A stretch of DNA of 64,000 bases from Stomoxys calcitrans (Eukaryota; Arthropoda; Insecta; Diptera; Muscidae): assembly GCF_963082655.1 (NCBI RefSeq), contig NC_081553.1, positions 129,795,736 through 129,859,735 on the forward strand, given 5' to 3'. Shown here in pieces: positions 58,376 to 64,000 of this stretch. The position numbers and the translations under genes are program-made. The notes under the pieces are model-generated. The model did no database searches. It worked only from the letters and a program-made list of their open reading frames with translations, and was not told the origin of the DNA. Each line of letters begins with the position of its first letter. Positions within the stretch are counted from its first letter, which is position 1.

Positions 58376-58499
58376 TGTGTAAAGCAGCATCTATGTTTGT
58401 GTTGTCTCACAAGGTAAGGCGTGTAATCTTTCCTGGTTCTCCATTACAGACGATTAACCGCCTCTGTAATATATCTATTGTGGACTCCGTTAACGATAT

Positions 58500-59030
58500 A
58501 AAGAAACGTGGTTCAACAGATGGAGCTCAGTAGCAGGTTGAAAGCATACAACTATGGGCAAATGCTCGTATTGAAACATAGATGCTCTACACTGGTAAAA
58601 AAGACGCTGCAAAACTATGCACCAATGGTGATATTCTCATAAATAGGCGTTGTTGAAAATATTGACAATGTGTGGAGATGATTATGTGATAAAGAAACGT
58701 GGTTCACCAGATGGAGCTCAGTAGCAGGTTGAAAGCATACAACTATGGACAAACGCTCGTATGCTCTATACTGGTAAAACAAGACGCTGCAAAATTGTGC
58801 ACCAATGGTGTCATTATCATAAGCAGGCGTTGTTGAAAATATTGACAATGTGTGGGGATGATTATGTAATAAAGAAACGTGGATCAACAGATGGAACTCA
58901 GTAGCAGGTTGAAAGCATAGAACTATGGACAAACGCTCGTAAAAAAAGACGCTGAAAAATTATGCACCAATGGGGTCATTATCATAAACAAGCGTTTTTG
59001 AAAATATTGACAATGAGCGGGGATGATTAT
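58500..59030 (+). repeat. three-copy tandem repeat of about 180-190 bp
   Basis: aaagaaacgtggttcaacag starts units at about 58500, 58690 and 58870. Each unit carries gatggagctcagtagcaggt, aagacgctgcaaaa and aatattgacaatgtgtgg. Units differ by small indels, notably gattgaaacatagatgctct-like sequence in the first. Open frames here are period artefacts. Confidence 0.8.
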
Positions 59031-60665
59031 GTTAATTGCATGTACCGATCGTTGCGGACATCATCCCCACAAAATGTATATTTATACCAATCTGAAGTTT
59101 TTATTACTCTTAAAACATTGTATGCACGTTTCATAGGCGTCGGTAGTGCAATTAAGGCGTTTGTAAATACACAATCATGCGATGGATGGAACACAGCAAC
59201 CAAAAACGGTCCTTGGAATAATAACAGCACACATTTTGCTATGTACATATATGGCTCGCAATACACGTTAGAAATGACAAAATTTATCGCTGGTGTCATA
59301 TAGCGGACGCCGCGGAATATCGTCCTTATTTTCTCTTCCAATGTCTGTCCTAAATTATTGTATGATTAAGACTTTGGGATCTATTTTCAGAGTAGTAAAG
59401 AGAGCTCAAGCCAGACAGATTTATATCCTCCATCCTGTCATTGAAGTGGCACCAGAGGGTACTTTGATGAAAAGTACCCTCTTCCAAACTTATCTAACAT
59501 AATTAAGTTAAGTTAAACCATAATTTATTACCTCATCTTTCTCCTAGAAAAAGGATAAAGCATCACTTGTATTTTTTATTCTAAAGGCAAACGATAAAAC
59601 AATTAAATGCATCATTCCACAAGCTCAGTTCTTAAAATACATTAAACAACTATCCAGCACTTGATGTGTTTCTAATATCCATTAAATTTACTATGAATTC
59701 TATATCATTAAATATTAATGCAGTAAGGATCTAATTCGAATAAAATAACCATGAATTATGAATGATAAATTGATGACACGTTAGCACAATGGGGAGTATA
59801 ACACATTTTAGCCAATGATTTTGAAATTTCATCTGATCTTTAAAATACATGATGAATGATGTTGAACACGAAAAACTTCAATAACTTCCAAATGCCATAA
59901 CAAATATTGCGATGAGAAATGAAGCCATGACTGAGGACTATAGAAAAAACAGGGGGGTGTAAGTAGATCTAAAATGAGCATGAAGTTTGGGAATTGTAAC
60001 TACATCTCATTAAAAGGCATTTAAGCGTGATATATGTATGTTGGTCTCAAAACTCGCACTCGCATTATATGTAGATATTGTATTGTTTAAGTATATATTG
60101 TATTTTAACAAAAACAAAAATTGGTTTTAAGCTTGGGGATTTTCTTATAGCAATAACAAAGTCAACTCAACTACTTTATATGAAACGAAAATGTATTGAA
60201 AAAAAAACCAAAAGATAAACTGTTATAGACATAGTGTTTTTTTATTTTTTTGTTACATACAAAAGTTATTGAAAAAGTTGGCCATACGAGTGCCAAACAT
60301 TTCAATAGAAGCCTTTTCCAAACTGAATTCTGTAAAAAGGTGAAGTAGTGTGGAAGTGTTATACATTTTGTTGTTGTTTAAAAACAGACAAAACAAAAAA
60401 GGAAAGAGAAGAAATCAAAAACAGAAAAAAACTAAATAATCTCAAAGCTGTAAAATAAATCAAAATTTAATGATTAAAATAATAAAAATTATTTTAAACT
60501 GAAAAATATACAAAAACCGTAAAGGAAAACAGAAGATCCATGTTATGATGATAATCCCTAATCATAAAACAATTAACCTATAACTCTTTAGACTGTGTTT
60601 AGTTAGTTGTGCTGCCTGCTTTCAGCATTTGGTGTTATTGCAGAGAAGTCACCAATGCAAAAGGA
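59031..60665. other. unique sequence, no recognised gene
   Basis: A plus-strand frame reaches 59303 from within the satellite (ends SQYTLEMTKFIAGVI) and a minus-strand frame covers the same bases. Neither resembles a known family. From 59500 on the sequence is AT-rich and featureless to me. Confidence 0.35.
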
Positions 60666-60689
60666 TGAAATCCTTTTGTTCGATTAGCA

Positions 60690-60860
60690 AACAATAGTAA
60701 TTTCTGGCGTCACGTTAGAGTCCACCAATGACGATGAACGCCTGCGTTTGAATCCTTACGAAAACATCAGAAAACTTAATCTCTCGCTAAGTGGTGTGGC
60801 ATTCCAACACGCCGTTCAGACTTGGTAATAAAAATAAGGTCACTAACCATTGAGCTTAAA
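60690..60860 (+). repeat. degraded tRNA-derived SINE
   Basis: gatgaacgcctgcgtttgaatccttacg and later gccgttcagacttggtaata and attgagcttaaaattt follow the order of the SINE, with deletions and many changes. Confidence 0.5.
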
Positions 60861-60879
60861 ATTTTTATCATTGACAACT

Positions 60880-61070
60880 TTGAAATTTTTATGGCTTTGG
60901 TACAGGCCCATCCTTCTACTGAGATAAAGCAGGAAGTCTGAGAACGGTAGCAGACAAAGTGATCGTATCCTATGGCGATCAGCGTAGCGGCAGAAGCCAT
61001 TGTATTAATATATCACGTTAGCTGAACTGTTTAAAACCGGAGGGGACACTCTGATGAGGCAGTATGTGTG
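60880..61070 (+). pseudogene. LINE fragment, internally deleted (plus strand)
   Basis: MALVQAHPSTEIKQEV matches the start of the LINE at 33286, and a block near 61025 (ELFKTGGDTLM) matches FKTGGDTL there. The sequence between them is shorter than in the other copy. Confidence 0.55.
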
Positions 61071-61084
61071 CAGATAGTGTCTGA

Positions 61085-62205
61085 GAAAGTCGAGTAAGGC
61101 CAAGATTGATCTTCGGCGCTCCTTCTAAAATCTCTATAAAAAGTTTTCGAGAAAAATCATCACTTGATCTTTCCGTCGGAGATTTGGTCATCTCGGTTTG
61201 CGTGAACCACCGTGATCGCCCTTAAGCGTGATATATTCTTCGCTGGACCTTCTTCATTCATTTTCGCTGGACCTTCTTCATTCATTTAATACGTTTAAAT
61301 ATGCTATTGTCGTCATACAGCTTTGACAGTTCGTGATTCGTACAACGCAGATACTCTCCATCAATGCAAACTGGTCCATAAATTTTTAGAAAAATCTTTC
61401 TCTCAAACACTGTCTTGTCTGCTTTCACAAATACCCATGCCCCGAACCCATATAACAAAGCTGATAGTATCAGTGTCTTTTAAAGTGTAATCCTCGTCTT
61501 TCTAGAGGTTTCTATGTTTCTAAATTGCTTTCTTGATTCAAAGTAGCATCTGTTTGCCAATACTATTATTTGCTTTACTTAAAAACTGGTGTCATTTATT
61601 CCGGTTACGGCAATGCCGAGGTAGTGTGATTCCCAACTTTCTCCATTTTCTTTATGTGCTCGGGTGTACAAGATGTTGTGGGAGTTGATAGCATACATTT
61701 TGTGTTACCACCTTACCACCATTGCCTGCCAGAACTAATTTCATTGATTGTCTTTCGATTACTTGTCAATTCTACTTAGGGTGAACGATCTATGATATCG
61801 ACGCCGTCGGTATAAGCAAGTGTTCTCCTGTGAGTAGTGTGCCATTCCTATTAACATCTACATCTCGTATAATCTTCTGCAGCAGGATATTAAAGAGATC
61901 ACACGACATCTTACTCCTTGTCTGAAACCTCATTGGACATTGAATTGAACGAAAAGAGTCTTTCCTATTCTTACTGAGGAACTCGTATCATCAAGTGTCA
62001 TCCTGCAAAGTCTTATTAATTTTGCAGGGATACCAAACCCAAACATGGCTTGAAATACCTTTGAACGCATAGGGCTGTTGAAGGTGGTTTTCCAGTCAAC
62101 AAAGAGATGGTAGGTGTTGATTTTTCATTCTCGGGTCTTTTCCAGGATCTGGCGCAGCATGAATATCTAGTCTATAGTGGATTTACCGGGTCTTAAGCAT
62201 TGGTA
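61085..62205 (-). pseudogene. LINE ORF2 pseudogene, RT and C-terminal part
   Basis: The minus strand preserves the order RT to C-terminus of the family at 33286 and 35520. From 62205 downward come a TLRQILEKTRE-like block, FGIPAKLIRLCRMTLDD, RGFRQG, FNILLQKIIRDVDVN and a catalytic box changed to YTDGVDII (normally YADD). Further on come the TLILS-LLYG and KSGRPK-type tail blocks, degraded, down to 61085. Frameshifts and stops are frequent. The missing catalytic Asp alone would inactivate it. Confidence 0.7.
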
Positions 62206-62457
62206 CAAATGCAAATGTGCCCATAAACATTCCATTAAGGAACAGCGGGGATACTTCACTCATATCAATGAGTACTGTCCAATACAATTTTAAGCTCAAT
62301 GATAAGGGACCTCCTTTTTATTGCCGAGTCCGAACGGAGCGACGCAGCGTAGTAGAGATGTTTATATGGCTGATTACCAAAGGTAAATACCTCACAAGAG
62401 TCGCCAGCACTAGGAGGGAAAACCACCGCCGAATATTCTTTCTGATGTCGCCGTGAT
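62206..62457 (-). repeat. SINE inserted in the LINE pseudogene
   Basis: It reads acattccattaaggaacagc, actcatatcaatgagtactg, ttgccgagtccgaacggagc and ccaccgccgaatattctttc, the inverse SINE body. LINE coding sequence lies on both sides in the same frame order. Confidence 0.75.
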
Positions 62458-62800
62458 TGGTAGGTTTTAATCTTTCACACAGTACGCTTGAGAGTATCTT
62501 GTATGCGAAGAGAAGGAGACTTATTCCTCGATAGTTGACACATTTCGTCTTGTCTCCTTTTTTGTTTACGGGACATAGTATGCTGAGGTTCCAATCATCG
62601 GTTATGCGTTTTTCTAGCCAGATCGCGCAGACAAGCTGATGCATACGACTTATCAGCGTCTTCCCTCAGTTCAGAAGACAACCTGTCGGTTCTTGCTGCC
62701 TTGTTCTTCAGTAGGGTCACTGCTACTTGGACCTCATTCTGACTAGGAGGTAAACATTTTATATCACCTACAGGAATTGGTTCTGCCATATCCTCCTCGC
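62458..62800 (-). pseudogene. LINE ORF2 pseudogene, N-terminal RT part
   Basis: The minus strand reads LPPSQNEVQVAVTLLKNKAA, then, after a shift, LEKRITDDWNLSILCPVNKK and KCVNYRGISLLLFAYKILS, ending at CERLKPT where the SINE begins. This supplies the RT region deleted from the copy at 33286-34730. Confidence 0.75.
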
Positions 62801-62814
62801 CGCCAATTTATGGA

Positions 62815-63015
62815 TGAAAAATTACAGAATCGAATGAACCACGAGCTGTATGATGACGTTGGCATAGATAAACATTTCAAAAATGCAATTAATGCGTTGG
62901 TTAGGTTATGTTGTCAAAGTGAATGCAGTTACGTTGCTGGTTAACACAGAAGGGGAAGATCAAAACTCCGACGGAGAAACCATTTGGGGTAAGACATCTC
63001 AAAATTAAATTTTAG
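62815..63015 (+). pseudogene. LINE C-terminal scrap (plus strand)
   Basis: aatgaaccacgagctgtatg encodes MNHELYDD, as in the LINE tail at 35540-35830, followed by frame-shifted wording of the WLGHVV-x-MNE block. It lies opposite in strand to the neighbouring LINE pieces. Confidence 0.55.
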
Positions 63016-64000
63016 GTACGGAGATTGAGAAAAAGCGCAGAAATCGCGACGCTTAAAAATCGTTTTTTTTTTAATTAACTCAAGAAGTCTTCGACGGCTA
63101 ACAATGTCAGTAAGTTTCTTAGTGATCGCACTATCTCTGTTATTATAGGTGAGTATTTATGCGAAATATAGGAATTGACCGCAATGTGTCCGAAGACTTT
63201 GTCCTTTTATCATTTTTCGAATGCGATCTTCTCATTTGTGGATGACAGCAACATTTGTCATTCATATTCATCTGAGGATAGTTCAATTCTAAAACATTAA
63301 AGACAAGAGACGAATTAAGGAAGGGTGGAGACGAATTTACAGGGTAAAGCTTAATGCCCGGAAGACTTCGTCTTGAAGCTATGTGGACTTACCACCTCAC
63401 GTAATAGCTTACCAATACTCTGTCTGAACTCGAGATAATCCAATAAAAATTTTTCTTGATTTTTCCAATATCAATTATTTGGTGCAACAAAATATCGATT
63501 AATTCAATCAGAAACATAAACAGTACGAGTAAAAAAAATCATTTTCAAAACAGCCTAGTGGGGTGTCTGGCTGCTACATGTTTCCTCTGCTTGTCGATGG
63601 TCAGTCTGTCAGACTGTCTCCATTTGGTTTATGATTATTAGCAAATGATGATGACGGCAAGCCATTTAAACGAACGCTCTCAGTGGCAGTGGCGCAAGCT
63701 ATATTATTGGTGAATTGTTTTAATAAAGGCTGGAACTTTCTTCTCTTTTTGGAGTAATAAAAGCTAAATGTCTATCTAACCTCGTTTAATGGTCATTTAA
63801 ATGATTATAGATATGACATGAATATGAGAAAGGCCGCTGGTCTGCCTGCAATGCCATCAATTTACAAAACGGACGATCAACCGACCAACCGTCCTAACTT
63901 GTGGTTATGTATTTGGCGCATTTAAAAGGCGGCGGTAGGAAAGACACAGAAGCCGTCATTTATACTTTCACTGGATAAATATGATTATCGCATTGTAAAT
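63016..64000. other. unique sequence, no recognised gene
   Basis: It is nonrepetitive and AT-rich with scattered short open frames. Nothing can be assigned. Confidence 0.35.

Noticed and set aside
58962..59303. 113-codon frame after the satellite
   Set aside because: It starts inside a satellite unit, an opposite-strand frame covers the same bases, and no family resemblance is seen.
21321..64000. Search for the SH3 exons (ALYDY-type motifs) of the cindr-like gene
   Set aside because: No convincing SH3 segment was seen by eye on the minus strand; short exons could have been missed, so absence is not claimed.
1..64000. A new defence, toxin or biosynthetic gene system
   Set aside because: Apart from the cindr-like exons, every recognisable coding block belongs to a decayed LINE or mariner element; nothing supports a multi-gene system.

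Overview
This is a 64 kb piece of an AT-rich, repeat-laden animal nuclear genome. It fits a higher fly, most likely a calyptrate muscoid such as a stable-fly or house-fly relative. The reasons are spliced coding exons with dipteran-style Ser/Thr/Asn/Gln-rich low-complexity protein, tRNA-derived SINEs, R1-like and other non-LTR retrotransposon remnants, mariner fragments and mariner MITEs. The species is inferred from style only. There are no operons, no CRISPR array and no rRNA or functional tRNA gene that I can see.

Only one host gene is well supported, and only in part. Two coding exons on the minus strand (20709-21320, then the terminal exon 11672-12978) join in phase across a 7.7 kb intron. 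Together they give about 638 residues of the C-terminal half of a CIN85/CD2AP-type adaptor, most probably the fly gene cindr. The evidence is a capping-protein-interaction-like motif, proline/lysine-rich SH3-ligand-like stretches and a C-terminal coiled coil. The three N-terminal SH3 domains expected for this family were not found; they probably lie upstream, either beyond 64000 or as short exons I could not recognise. Most of 21.3-64 kb may therefore be intronic or upstream sequence of this gene, which is inference.

Layout. 1-2634: two terminal-inverted-repeat or array elements. 2.6-4.0 kb: mostly unclassified. 4.0-10.5 kb: Family 1 elements (marked by a GC-rich palindrome at one end), one of them split by a 2.8 kb Family 3 element that itself carries a SINE fragment. 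10.5-11.7 kb: downstream flank and 3' UTR with a poly(A) signal. 11.7-21.3 kb: the two exons and an intron holding mariner debris and a frameshifted LINE. 21.3-29.7 kb: MITE, clusters of TATCGATA-type sites, a pair of inverted TIR elements, and a 1.26 kb foldback element. 29.9-36.2 kb: a second Family 3 copy, an R1-like LINE split by a mariner-derived MITE, and two tail-to-tail LINEs with a SINE between them. 36.2-43.4 kb: unique sequence with a possible 5' exon, an inverted MITE, and LINE ORF1/endonuclease remains. 43.4-55.2 kb: more Family 1, Family 2 and SINE copies separated by unique sequence. 56.7-64 kb: Family 1, a short satellite with an inverted unit, and a scrambled LINE with a SINE in it.

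I did not find a convincing new multi-gene system. The most informative structures are nested insertions that order the activity of repeat families, the shared SINE junction in two Family 3 copies, the foldback element, the paired TIR elements, the satellite with its inverted unit, and the intronic clusters of DREF/BEAF-32-like sites.
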